This document shows, in pieces, positions 45,318 through 54,480 of a stretch of 64,000 bases of DNA. Made by a program: the position numbers and the translations under genes. Source of the DNA: Heyndrickxia sporothermodurans (GTDB lineage Bacteria > Bacillota > Bacilli > Bacillales > Bacillaceae_C); NCBI GenBank assembly GCA_016756695.1, contig CP066701.1, positions 186,001 to 250,000 of the forward strand, written 5' to 3'. The notes beneath the pieces are model-generated. The model did not search any database and was not told the DNA's origin. It worked only from the letters and a program-made list of their open reading frames with translations. Position 1 is the stretch's first letter. Each line of letters opens with the position of its first letter.

Positions 45318-46133
45318 TTAACGTGGTAAATCCTCTTTATACGTTTTGCGAATATCATGAAGCTTTTCCATATAAGATAATGACTTTTGATCTTTTCCGA
45401 TTTCAATAATTAAGTTTTCCATTAAAAATAATGGAGCGATCATTGAATGAAACTCTTCTTTCGCTCCTCGATCAGCATATAAAATGAGATCATATGGTAA
45501 AGGTATGTCCATTACAAGCTGATCACTAACGATAATCGTCTTGCATCTATTTGCTTTGGCATGTTTTAAGAGGACTTCTCCTTCCTTTAATACCCTTCCA
45601 AAACAAAATAGTAACACGAGGCACTCTTTATCCATTTGAATCAGTTCTTCGAGCATTTCACTTCCCATCCATCTAATCAAACGGACATTGATTCCAAAAC
45701 GGCTTAGTCGATAGCTTAATAGCTCTCCCAGACTAAGTGAAGGTCCTGGAGCATAAATAAAAAGACATCGAGCTTGGCGAATTGCTGCTATTGCTTGTTC
45801 AAACTGCTCACGCTGAAAATGGTTTAAAGTTGTTTGCAGATGATGAATGCTGCGATTAAGATGATGACTTTGAACATCCGTATACTCTAACTCTACCAAC
45901 GTGTTTACCATTTTCTTGGCTGGCGTAATTTCTCGTTTTTCTTTTATGTATTGCTTATAAGCTTTTAAGCTCTTAAACCCTACCTTGCTCCAAAAGCGTG
46001 AAACAGAAGCAATACTTACTCCAACCGTTTCCGCAATTTCTTTTTCCGTAGCAATCATGACGGTTGATTCATTATGTAAGATCCACTGTGCAATTCTCAT
46101 CTGACTTTGCGATAGATTTTGTACATCGAACAT
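45318..46133 (-). CDS. RpiR/MurR-family transcriptional regulator
   Basis: 271 residues. N-terminal HTH_6: LSQSQMRIAQWIL, EIAETVGVSIASVSRFWSKVGF with following KSLKAYK. C-terminal SIS domain (about 125-250) with FIYAPGPSLSLGELLSYRLSRFG and CKTIIVSDQLVMDI, the fold that binds phosphosugars. Divergently placed from the ECF S-component gene, 160 bp away, so it most likely controls that importer operon in response to a sugar phosphate or related ligand. Confidence 0.88.
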   Translation of the reverse strand: MFDVQNLSQSQMRIAQWILHNESTVMIATEKEIAETVGVSIASVSRFWSKVGFKSLKAYKQYIKEKREITPAKKMVNTLVELEYTDVQSHHLNRSIHHLQTTLNHFQREQFEQAIAAIRQARCLFIYAPGPSLSLGELLSYRLSRFGINVRLIRWMGSEMLEELIQMDKECLVLLFCFGRVLKEGEVLLKHAKANRCKTIIVSDQLVMDIPLPYDLILYADRGAKEEFHSMIAPLFLMENLIIEIGKDQKSLSYMEKLHDIRKTYKEDLPR

Positions 46134-46293
46134 ATAGGAGCCACCTTTTTTTCATTATACTAACATACTCTGATAAAAAAATTTCAAAATGAAAGAAAAT
46201 GATAAAAAATTTACCTAACATTAACATGAAACGTATGTCTAATTAATATTCACTGATTAGAATGAGGGAGAACTTACAAAAGGAGGGATTCAC

Positions 46294-47152
46294 TTGAAAA
46301 AACAAGATGCACTTACTCAATCGCAAAAAATGATGGTCTTTATTCTATCAATGTCTCTTTATGGTTTGTCGAACATGATTACTGAACTTGTCCCGTCTAT
46401 TTACTTAGGACCCGTGGAATTTTCCATAGAGTATTTTGCCTTTATTCCGCTGACTATTTGTATTTTGTTTCATCCGTTTTATGCCGCTGTAGGAGCTTCA
46501 CTTGGAGAAGTGATCTTTGGAGAATTAATGCTTGGACAGTTTGGTGGTTTCGGGGAATTAGAAAAATTCATCTCGTTCTCATTAGCTATGTATATTGCAG
46601 GTGTTATGGTTACAAATCCTAAAAACAAACTCCAAGTTGGAATTGCAGCCATGTCCGGTGTTGTGATTCACCAGCTAATCAGCATGATGGTTGATATTGG
46701 TAAAGTGTGGATTGGTGTGGATGATTTTGAAGCAATTCCCGGTCTTCCAGAAAGTGTAGTAATCGTTGAAGGGTTTTCCTTCTTGAATGATGTATTATTT
46801 TCCGGCATTCTATTTGCCTTGCTTCCTACTCTGTATCTGGTACCGCGTCTTTACGGGAAAATCGAGCCTCTGCTTGGGATGAAACCGCGAACGCAGCAAA
46901 ATGCTCATTCTATTCGTGGAATCTTGCATCCGAAGCTGGTAATCGCATCAGTCATATTGGCATTTTCCGCATTTGGATTTGAGTTTATTTCTGAAACCGA
47001 TTTGAACATTTTTGAATGGGAAGCCCCCCTTCGCTGAAGACTCTGAATCAATGTTAACTTGGATTAGTCTCGGTATCGCAGGCATCGTTTCCGCCATCGT
47101 TATTTATACAATTGTTTCACGTTCGAGTCAATTTCATAATTGCTCTTTTTAA
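46294..47152 (+). pseudogene. ECF transporter S component-like membrane protein, frameshifted and IS-truncated at its end
   Basis: TTG start with AAAGGAGGG. Six or so hydrophobic segments: MMVFILSMSLYGLSNMITEL, FIPLTICILFHPFYAAVGAS, GEVIFGELMLGQFGGFGE, AMYIAGVMV, GIAAMSGVVIHQLISMM, and a last helix after the shift. The size and N-terminal pattern fit substrate-binding S components. A C6 run (47024-47029) shifts the frame: as written it ends EAPLR at 47037; with five C it continues FAEDSESMLTWISLGIAGIV to SRSSQF. There the IS1182-like element begins; its DNA adds HNCSF and a stop. The uninterrupted end (QFIRSKKERKKTA) lies at 51104-51140, overlapping the ATPase start. Confidence 0.65.
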
Positions 47153-47201
47153 AAATACAGAATCCTACAGAATTTCTAAAATATATTTTTAAAAACAGAA
47201 A

Positions 47202-48554
47202 TCATGCTACTTGTTGCTGATTTAATTGTACATTAATTCGGTCTGCGGCTAACTTTGAAGCATTATAAATAAGGGTTACCATGTCAAAATGAATTTTTGC
47301 ACGTTTCCCAGTACGATAGCGAACATTGTTCAGTTGAAAGAATTCTTTCAGATAGGCATTAACCCGTTCTACGGCAGTACGACGTTTGAAAATGTTTTTC
47401 CATGCTTGTGACCCGCGTGCTGGTGCGGTATATCTGCGAAGGTCTGAAGTGATTTTCACTTTATAAACCTTTTGGCAAATACCTTCATTAGCTAAGGGAC
47501 AGTCGCTGCATTCCTTTGGTCTTGTGTATTTCAATGTTTCATATTTAGGATCAAAACTATCATAACGATAAGAATGCTCTCTGAAACAAGTTGGGGCAAA
47601 GTGTTTATCATAGCCAATGATTTCCCCTTCATTTCGCTTATTATACGCGATGACGGATTGTTGTCCCATTCGATGTACCTGCTCGTATATGGGTTCATAG
47701 TCATAGCCCGCATCCATTGTTTGATAACGTAATGGAAGGTGAAGGCGTTCCTGAATTCCTTTCAGTAAAGGGATAGCTGCCTTACCATCATTTAGACTCC
47801 CAGATGAAAAAAGAGCCTGTAGAATGTATTGGCTTGATGTACCAACGGCTAAATGACCTTTGTAGCCAAACCAAAAAACATTTTGTCCTTCTGAGTTCTT
47901 TTTCACGCCCCATTTAGGGTCTTGGGGAACTTCGGCACGTAGTTCGGCTAGGGGAACATCTAATTGGGCCACAATTTTTCTATCATATAAAGGTAAATTG
48001 GCTTCCGTTTCAGCTTGTTCTTTAAGCCACCCGTCACGCTCATCTTTTGATTTCCGACCACGTTTTTGGGGTTCAGATTTTGGCTTTTCTTCTTTTGGCT
48101 GCGCTTGGTCTCGTGCTTCAAAATGGGTTGCATCAATGGCCACTGTATCATCCGTGATGAAACCTTCTGCAATAGCCTGGAGGACCACTTTTTCTTGTTC
48201 TTTCTCAAGGATATCGCTTTCCTCCAATTTCGTTATGAGACGTGAATAGGAGGATTCTGAAGGCACATGATCAGAAACCAAAAAGCCACAATTTAACTTA
48301 AAAGCTAGATCATCATGAAGACGTTTTATAAGATCCTTCATCGTAGGGATGCGCTCTATGTATCTTACAAAGGTGGAGATAATCATGGCTGCATAGTTTA
48401 GTTCTTCCGGTGCACCCAACCGTGATTTTTTCGCCACTTGATGGTACATCGAATCCAAATCTACCGCTGAAATAATGGCTTCATATTTTTGGGTAGGTTC
48501 CATGTCAAATAATTCCTGTATGCCAAATAGGCTAGGTTGTCGTATAATAGTCAT
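47202..48554 (-). CDS. IS1182-family transposase
   Basis: 450 residues from ATG 48554 (GGAGGAGT site): MTIIRQPSLFGIQELFDMEP. N-terminal dimer/DNA-binding part, then VAIDATHFEARDQ (first Asp), WFGYKGHLAVGTSSQYIL, YQTMDAGYDYEPIYEQV (second Asp) and KRRTAVERVNAYLKEFF (the Glu region), a DDE layout of IS1182/IS4-like transposases. A cysteine group (CSDCPLANEGIC) lies in the insertion domain. Intact, but the nested IS66-type element now separates the gene from its original upstream region, which begins again at 51013. Confidence 0.88.
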   Translation of the reverse strand: MTIIRQPSLFGIQELFDMEPTQKYEAIISAVDLDSMYHQVAKKSRLGAPEELNYAAMIISTFVRYIERIPTMKDLIKRLHDDLAFKLNCGFLVSDHVPSESSYSRLITKLEESDILEKEQEKVVLQAIAEGFITDDTVAIDATHFEARDQAQPKEEKPKSEPQKRGRKSKDERDGWLKEQAETEANLPLYDRKIVAQLDVPLAELRAEVPQDPKWGVKKNSEGQNVFWFGYKGHLAVGTSSQYILQALFSSGSLNDGKAAIPLLKGIQERLHLPLRYQTMDAGYDYEPIYEQVHRMGQQSVIAYNKRNEGEIIGYDKHFAPTCFREHSYRYDSFDPKYETLKYTRPKECSDCPLANEGICQKVYKVKITSDLRRYTAPARGSQAWKNIFKRRTAVERVNAYLKEFFQLNNVRYRTGKRAKIHFDMVTLIYNASKLAADRINVQLNQQQVA

Positions 48555-48689
48555 AAGAAGTACTCCTCCAGTCTTTTTATGGTTTGTGGTCAACGTAAGC
48601 CCGAATTATAAAAAATAAGTGTACCTTTCGGTACGCATCGTAAATAGCCGTAAATTCTGACTTTTTTAATCGAATTACGGCTATTTCAT

Positions 48690-50285
48690 TTATTTGCTAC
48701 ATTCTGCCTGAATCATTTTTGACCAGGGCATGTATTGATCTAAAATTTCAGGGTTTTGTTGGACGCCGAGATTTGGTAAATCCGTAAAAAGTTTCTTTAT
48801 ATATTCATAGAAATCAACGCCGTTACTTTTGGCAGTTTCAGCAATACTTAAACAGATGGCATTCGCTTTTGCACCAGCTTCACTTACACTAAAGAGCCAA
48901 TTTTTTCTTCCTATAACGTTGGGACGGATGGCGTTCTCGGCTGGATTATTATCCATTTCAATTCGCCCATCATTCAGGAATAATTTGAGTCCATTTGCCC
49001 TGTTTAATGTGTATTCAGCTGCTTTTGCTAACGCATTTTTTCCGTAAAATGGTGATGTTTCAACCCAGTGAAGGAATTCCTCCACGATTGGCTTCGAGTA
49101 CTTTTGACGTTTTTTTCTTCGTTTACTCGGAGACAAACGTTTAAATTGCCTTTCTAGTCGATATAAATCATCACAATATTTCACACCGATTCTACCATTT
49201 TTGCTATCAGCTTTCAGCCAATAACGACGAACATGCGCCCAACAATTTGCGAAATTAACGCCTTCCAACTTATCATAAGCAGAATAACCATCACACACAA
49301 TCGTTCCAGAAAAGCCTTCAATAAAACTTTCAAGGACAGATCGAGCTCGAGATAATGCGCTTTGAAAGAGAGTCATTGTTGGCCCCCCTTGGCTTGGCAC
49401 ACTTCGAAACACCCAATTATACGCATTGGCTTGGCCAGATTTCCCATCGGATCGGTTGATAATTTGTCCGTATGTTTCATCGACATGCAAAACCGATTTT
49501 GCCATCATCAACTCTTTCATTCGTTCGTATACAGGTAACAGCCAATCATGTGCTACACGGATAACCCAATTCGATAGGTTTTTATCATTGGTATTCAGTC
49601 CATAGCGATTCCATTCCTTTACCTGACGGTAAAGAGGTAAATATTGTGCAAATTTATCATAGATGACTTTGGCAAGTACGCTAGGACTTGCGATGCTACG
49701 CTGAATCGCTGGTTGTGGTGCTTTCCCGCGTTTGATTTGTGCTGGCTGTGATGAATCAACTTTGCAGTCTTTACATTCATACGCATGTTCAATGTGCTGT
49801 ACTTTCATCATTTTTGCAGGAATAAATTTTGCTTCTTCACGTACAAGTGTACTACCAATTTCAATCATTTGCCCTTGGCAACAGTCACAGATTGTATTTT
49901 TCGGATGATGGTGAATAGCTTCTACTTCAATACCATCATGCAAGGAATCATTTCGTTTTTTTGATTTAACTTTTCGTACAACAGTATAAGAGATTGTCTG
50001 TTGGCTTTGTTCTTCTGTGTGCTCAGGTTCGCTAAAAGCCGGGTCATCATCAAATAATGAGCCTTGCCCATCTGGTACGTTGTATTTCGATTTTTCGGAT
50101 TTCGATCCATATAAAAGTTTTGTTAAATGGCGAATTTGTTCAGTTAGCGCTTCAATCTGTTTAGTTGATTGATCTAGCTTTTTCGATAAGTCTTTGTTTT
50201 GTTGATTTGAATGAGCCAATTGTTCTTCGAGAAGTCGAATTAATTTCCCATATGGATTCTTGTTATTGGAAGAAGTATTAACCAT
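48690..50285 (-). CDS. tnpC: IS66 transposase TnpC (second type)
   Basis: 531 residues, intact. Coiled coil (LIRLLEEQLAHSNQQNKDL), zinc-like CDCCQGQ and CKDCK, DDE domain with VLHVDETYGQIIN, VCDGYSAYDKLEG and MDNNPAENAIRPNVIGRKN, and a C-terminal MPWSK. Same domain order as the TnpC at 21516-23138 but well diverged. Confidence 0.94.
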   Translation of the reverse strand: MVNTSSNNKNPYGKLIRLLEEQLAHSNQQNKDLSKKLDQSTKQIEALTEQIRHLTKLLYGSKSEKSKYNVPDGQGSLFDDDPAFSEPEHTEEQSQQTISYTVVRKVKSKKRNDSLHDGIEVEAIHHHPKNTICDCCQGQMIEIGSTLVREEAKFIPAKMMKVQHIEHAYECKDCKVDSSQPAQIKRGKAPQPAIQRSIASPSVLAKVIYDKFAQYLPLYRQVKEWNRYGLNTNDKNLSNWVIRVAHDWLLPVYERMKELMMAKSVLHVDETYGQIINRSDGKSGQANAYNWVFRSVPSQGGPTMTLFQSALSRARSVLESFIEGFSGTIVCDGYSAYDKLEGVNFANCWAHVRRYWLKADSKNGRIGVKYCDDLYRLERQFKRLSPSKRRKKRQKYSKPIVEEFLHWVETSPFYGKNALAKAAEYTLNRANGLKLFLNDGRIEMDNNPAENAIRPNVIGRKNWLFSVSEAGAKANAICLSIAETAKSNGVDFYEYIKKLFTDLPNLGVQQNPEILDQYMPWSKMIQAECSK

Positions 50286-50387
50286 TTATTTCACCACTTT
50301 TCGTTCACCATAAGTTAGTTATATTATAACATTTTTAACGTAGAAAGCGAAGTTGAAAATGGCTATAAACCAACATTTCTAGCTTGT

Positions 50388-50741
50388 TTAGAATACTCCT
50401 TTTTGTGATTTTTGAATGGCCTTTGGTTGCTGAATGGACAACCCTTCTAACAACCAGCGAACCTCCTGTTGCGAAAGTTTACGTACTTCATTTTCATCTT
50501 TTGGCCATTGAAGTTTTCCTCCATCTAGTCGCTTATAAAGCATGGCGAAACCATCGCCATCAAAATATAAACATTTATAACGGTCTTTACTCCAACCAGA
50601 GAAAAGGAAAATAGAATCTCCATATGGATCAAGTTCGAAAGAATCTTGAATTAGCGTTGCTAATCCATCAATTCCCTTCCTCATATCTGTTTTACCGCAA
50701 ATAATATAAATGTTTTTTACACTGGTATAATCATGTTTCAT
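50388..50741 (-). CDS. tnpB: IS66 accessory protein TnpB (second type)
   Basis: 117 residues. IYIICGKTDMRKGIDGLATL, FLFSGWSKDRYKCLYFDGDGF, SQQEVRWLLEGLSIQQPK: standard IS66 Orf2 landmarks. Overlaps tnpA by four bases. Confidence 0.92.
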   Translation of the reverse strand: MKHDYTSVKNIYIICGKTDMRKGIDGLATLIQDSFELDPYGDSIFLFSGWSKDRYKCLYFDGDGFAMLYKRLDGGKLQWPKDENEVRKLSQQEVRWLLEGLSIQQPKAIQKSQKGVF

Positions 50742-50929
50742 AGATTTTTCAACTCCCTCATGACCGTTTGGATGATGTGCTCATCTACGCCGTTGAAGAA
50801 GGAAATTTCAGCAGCTTCAATTTTGATTGTGCAAAAGCTATTTGAAGGATCTTTCGAAGTTGTGGATGTTATAATATTTTTTTCTGGTTGTATTGAAACG
50901 GGGACGATTGTTAGTTTTTGTTGTGACAT
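50738..50929 (-). CDS. IS66 TnpA-like short protein (second type)
   Basis: 63 residues: MSQQKLTIVPVSIQPEKNI at the start, then GVDEHIIQTVMRELKNL. It is in the tnpA position but lacks the helix-turn-helix half seen in the 107-residue TnpA; the C-terminal beta-helix tail alone is present. Possibly a naturally short form. AGGAGG site upstream. Confidence 0.7.
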   Translation of the reverse strand: MSQQKLTIVPVSIQPEKNIITSTTSKDPSNSFCTIKIEAAEISFFNGVDEHIIQTVMRELKNL

Positions 50930-51136
50930 AGGAAAAGCACCTCCTTAATTGATACGATTATTGTACTAAGGGGTGCTGATCATTTATATGCGTTGTTTGA
51001 ATGGGGGCTTACTGGTCAACTACCATTATACAAGATTTGGGGAGGTACTTCTTTTTTTATCTCTTAAACCCCTTGATACACAAGGGCTAAGAATTATGAA
51101 ATTCATTCGTTCTAAAAAAGAAAGGAAAAAGACAGC

Positions 51137-52843
51137 ATGAACACAGTGATTGATATTCAAAATGTGACCTTTACTTACCCTAGTGAAACAAAACCAGTTC
51201 TGCAAAACATAGACGTAAAAGTTGAACAAGGTGAATTCCTTGCAATCATTGGTGGGAATGGAAGCGGAAAATCAACATTATGTAAATTAATGAATGGTCT
51301 CATTCCACATTATTATACAGGTGATTTTGCAGGATCTGCTGCAGTTCATGGATTGAATGTGGTGACAAGCTCTGTCGCAGAACTTTCAGGACATGTTGGC
51401 TATGTATATCAAGATTTCGAGAATCAGCTTGTCCAAGCTAGAGTATTGGAAGACGCCGCTTTTGCACCACTTCATTATGGTTTTGAAGACTATAAAGAAC
51501 GCGCACGTGAAGCACTTCAGCTTGTTGAACTTGATCATTTGGAGAATGAATTTGTCTGGCAGCTTAGTGGCGGCCAAAAGCATTTGCTAGCACTAGCAGG
51601 CTGCTTAGCACTTAATCCAGATATTATCGTCTTAGACGAACCGATTGCCCAACTCGATCCATTTCATGCAAAGAAAATGTATACCATTCTCAAAAAACTA
51701 CATGAACAGCATCAGAAAACCATTATTGTTATAGAACATCATACCGAGTTTATTGCCGATTATTGTACCTCTGTTTTGTTGCTGGACAAAGGACAATCGG
51801 TATGGAAAAAACCTGTTAAAGAGGCTCTTACATCTGTTGATGAATTAACAAAGCGTCATATCTATCCGCCCCAGGTGACTCAGGCAACTTATACACTTGG
51901 TGATACCGCTTCTCTTCCTATTACACTAGATGAAGCAGAACTTCATTTTGCAAGTAAAGTACAGCGTAAAAGGCCACAGTTTATTCAAAGAAAGATTGAC
52001 AATCAAGGTGAGCCTGTAGCTTCGTTTCAAAATGTCGCATTTTCATACAAAACAGTTGATCGTTCATATAATCATATTTTACAAAATATCAACTTATCTT
52101 TCTATAAAGGTGAGAAAGTGGCCATTGTAGGCAATAACGGAGCAGGAAAATCGACATTAATGCGTCTTATGACAGGATTTCGTAAGCCCGCATCAGGAGT
52201 TGTGAAGGTGATGGGAAACGAAACGACCCGACAATCACCAGAACAACTAGCAGATCAAGTAACTTATATTTATCAGAATCCCGAGCAAATGTTTATTGAA
52301 GACTCTGTTCGCAAAGATGTGGAATTCTTTTTAAAGGCACGTAAAAGAAAGGGATATAAGGAAAAAGTAGATCACATATTGGAACTCTTTAATCTTACGG
52401 ATTTACAACATAAAGACAGTCGTCTCATGAGTGGTGGTCAGCAACGCCGCGCTTCTCTCGCAATTGGTGCAGCGATGGATCCATCAATTATTCTCTTAGA
52501 TGAACCAACAGCGAATCTCGATATCGCTACACGAAAGCATCTGACCCAATTTATCAATCAGTTGGAGCACCATACTGAATTGGTCATGATTGCGACTCAT
52601 GACATGCAATTAGTGAGTGAATGGTCGACACGCGTGATCGTAATGAATAATGGTGAAGTGATTTATGACGGCAATAAAGAAGGCTTATTTTCAAATTTAC
52701 CTTTAATGAGGAGAGCAGGTATTATTCCGCCCCAGATTGTTGAACTCAGCCATATGCTTCACCTTTCACCGGCTGCGTATTCAATCGACTCATTTGTTGA
52801 AATCTTTCAGGAGGAACAAATATGGACTTTGCAAAAAGCATGA
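51137..52843 (+). CDS. ECF transporter energizing ATPase, two ABC domains
   Basis: 568 residues. Domain 1 (about 1-240): Walker A GGNGSGKST, signature LSGGQKH, Walker B IIVLDEP and switch EHH. Domain 2 (about 290-545): Walker A GNNGAGKST, signature MSGGQQRR, Walker B IILLDEPTANLD and switch THD. A fused EcfA-EcfA' pair that hydrolyses ATP for the EcfT/S complex. Its ATG lies in ATGA at the rebuilt stop of the S-component gene, so the two were coupled before the IS insertion; expression now may depend on readthrough or IS promoters. It overlaps the T-component gene by 22 bases. Confidence 0.93.
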   Translation: MNTVIDIQNVTFTYPSETKPVLQNIDVKVEQGEFLAIIGGNGSGKSTLCKLMNGLIPHYYTGDFAGSAAVHGLNVVTSSVAELSGHVGYVYQDFENQLVQARVLEDAAFAPLHYGFEDYKERAREALQLVELDHLENEFVWQLSGGQKHLLALAGCLALNPDIIVLDEPIAQLDPFHAKKMYTILKKLHEQHQKTIIVIEHHTEFIADYCTSVLLLDKGQSVWKKPVKEALTSVDELTKRHIYPPQVTQATYTLGDTASLPITLDEAELHFASKVQRKRPQFIQRKIDNQGEPVASFQNVAFSYKTVDRSYNHILQNINLSFYKGEKVAIVGNNGAGKSTLMRLMTGFRKPASGVVKVMGNETTRQSPEQLADQVTYIYQNPEQMFIEDSVRKDVEFFLKARKRKGYKEKVDHILELFNLTDLQHKDSRLMSGGQQRRASLAIGAAMDPSIILLDEPTANLDIATRKHLTQFINQLEHHTELVMIATHDMQLVSEWSTRVIVMNNGEVIYDGNKEGLFSNLPLMRRAGIIPPQIVELSHMLHLSPAAYSIDSFVEIFQEEQIWTLQKA

Positions 52844-53646
52844 TTGATAAGCTAAATGTTGAACAGATCAAGATCGAACTAATGAATACAGCTTATGCAA
52901 ATGATCAAACGTTTATCTCAAGGATTAATCCTCGTATTCTATTTATTTGGTATGCTCTCTTTGGAATCGCACCATGGTTTATCCATAATGAAGTGATATT
53001 ATTTGGACTGCTGGCAGCAACGATACTTACGACAATCATGACAAAGGTAAGCCGGTTAATTTTACTCATATTGATTCTTGGTTTGCTTGGTCAAGGTGGC
53101 TATTTATTAGTGGCTTCCCTTTTCTTTGGGGGGGATTGGAGCATTTTGAAACCATTGTTAATGCTGACAGTAAAGCTTTCAGTAGTCTCATTAGCAAGCA
53201 TAACGGTTTTTTGTTCAATGACACCAGAGAAACTTAGTGTCGGATTGCTCAGTATTGGTGTACCAGGACAAGTAGCGTTTTCCATTTCATATGGTTACCG
53301 AATGCTCCCATTGCTACTTGAAGAATATAATCATGTTTTCATGTCTTATCGATTACGAGGTAAAGCTCCTTCTAAAAAAGGGATATTATATTGGCGATCG
53401 ATTAGTTATTTCATTAAATTAGCTGTTATATCGTTCTATCCGCTGCTTTTAAGCACGGCTAAACGAGCACGTACTACCGTAGAGGCACTTGAAACAAAAG
53501 GAAGTAAAAATGCATTTAAAAATCCGAAAGTAAAAAAACTGAAGCTCGCCTCTCTACAAATGGGTAGAAATGATTTTGCATTTCTTTTTATGAGTATTTT
53601 ATACTTCACTGTGCTTTTTGTAACAGGAAACCACTACTATCAATAA
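52822..53646 (+). CDS. ECF transporter T component (EcfT-like permease)
   Basis: 274 residues, CAGGAGGAAC site inside the ATPase gene. Hydrophobic helices between 25 and 150 (FIWYALFGIAPWFI, LILLILILGLLGQGGYLLVA, MLTVKLSVVSLASITVFC), then cytoplasmic coupling helices with the Ala-Arg-Gly type motifs MSYRLRGKAP and STAKRARTTVEALETKGS, and a last helix FLFMSILYFTVLFVTG. The two x-R-(G/x) motifs contact the ATPases. It forms the transport module with the ATPase and the S component. Confidence 0.9.
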   Translation: MDFAKSMIDKLNVEQIKIELMNTAYANDQTFISRINPRILFIWYALFGIAPWFIHNEVILFGLLAATILTTIMTKVSRLILLILILGLLGQGGYLLVASLFFGGDWSILKPLLMLTVKLSVVSLASITVFCSMTPEKLSVGLLSIGVPGQVAFSISYGYRMLPLLLEEYNHVFMSYRLRGKAPSKKGILYWRSISYFIKLAVISFYPLLLSTAKRARTTVEALETKGSKNAFKNPKVKKLKLASLQMGRNDFAFLFMSILYFTVLFVTGNHYYQ

Positions 53647-53659
53647 AGGAGTTGTTCAA

Positions 53660-54430
53660 ATGAATATTGATTTTCACACTCATATTAAACTTTCAAAGAA
53701 ATCCAGCTTTTCGCCAAAATACTGTCAGGAAATGGTGACAGAAGCAAAAGCTGTTGGACTAGATGCCTTTGCCTTAACCGAGCATTTTAATACTTCTAAT
53801 TTTTTAGAGGTCTACGATTATTTAGATTCACAATTTCCCTATCAAGAGGATTATTATTCAGTGGAGGGGCTAAAAATCTTCCCTGGTATGGAAGTAGATG
53901 TGAAAGAAATTGGACATATATTAATAATCAGCAGGCGTGAATCAATTTTAGAGATGTTTCATCATTTAAAGCCACATCTAGAGGAAAACAATTTCATTCC
54001 TTTTAGTGACTTGATGAACCTGACAGAATCCTTTGATGTGATTAAAATCGGAGGTCATCCATTTCGTCCTGGCACTCCTTTGACTCAGCATGAACCAGAG
54101 CAGTTGAAGAGACTGGATGCATTAGATTTAAACGGGAAGGATCTTCATTCGCTAGGAATTGAGGTCAATCAGGAAAAAGTGTACCGCTTCGCAGAGGAAC
54201 TAGGCCTCCCTGTTGTGGGTGGAAGTGATACACATCAGTATTTGCAATACGGTTCAGTCGTAAATACATTTGACATTCCATGTTCAACCATTTCTGAACT
54301 AAAGAAAGCAATCGAAAATAAACAATACGCTATCACCATCTCACCCGATTTACACTTACGCGTTAAATCTGCTTCATTGACTAAAAAATTAATGAAAGAA
54401 TTGTTAGTAACCAAGAGCATTGTTTGTTAG
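53660..54430 (+). CDS. PHP-domain metallohydrolase
   Basis: 256 residues, AAAGGAG site 13 bp after the T-component stop. PHP metal motifs: DFHTHIK (HxH, residues 4-8), LTEHFN, PGMEVDV, IGGHPFRPG and GGSDTHQ (D-x-H). Family members include histidinol-phosphate phosphatase and nucleotide or sugar phosphoesterases with a trinuclear metal site. As the last gene of the ECF operon it may process the imported compound, for example by removing a phosphate. Substrate unknown. Confidence 0.88.
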   Translation: MNIDFHTHIKLSKKSSFSPKYCQEMVTEAKAVGLDAFALTEHFNTSNFLEVYDYLDSQFPYQEDYYSVEGLKIFPGMEVDVKEIGHILIISRRESILEMFHHLKPHLEENNFIPFSDLMNLTESFDVIKIGGHPFRPGTPLTQHEPEQLKRLDALDLNGKDLHSLGIEVNQEKVYRFAEELGLPVVGGSDTHQYLQYGSVVNTFDIPCSTISELKKAIENKQYAITISPDLHLRVKSASLTKKLMKELLVTKSIVC

Positions 54431-54434
54431 GGGA

Positions 54435-54469
54435 AACATAATTCCCCCATTTTGTGGGGGAATTATGTT
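54435..54469 (+). terminator. Terminator of the ECF operon
   Basis: A perfect 14-bp stem AACATAATTCCCCC / GGGGGAATTATGTT, 7-nt loop. It starts 5 bases past the PHP gene and could also serve the converging gene. Confidence 0.9.
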
Positions 54470-54480
54470 ATAAAAATCTA

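Larger units (their letters stand above)
48595..51012 (-). mobile_element. Second type of IS66-family element
   Basis: 2418 bp. Ends GTAAGCCCGAATT (left) and, on the other strand, GTAAGCCCCCATT (right); perfect 8-bp duplication TGGTCAAC at 48587-48594 and 51013-51020. It carries tnpA, tnpB and tnpC, clearly different in sequence from the four copies at 8-25 kb. All three genes are intact. Confidence 0.95.
47134..51099 (-). mobile_element. IS1182-like element, carrying a nested IS66-type element
   Basis: Ends TCATAATTGCTC (left) and, on the other strand, TCATAATTCTTAG (right), flanked by AATT at 47130-47133 and 51100-51103. Without the nested element (48595-51012 plus 8 bp) it is about 1540 bp, normal for this family. 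It encodes one transposase (47202-48554). Insertion point: last codons of the S-component gene in the ECF operon. Confidence 0.75.
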
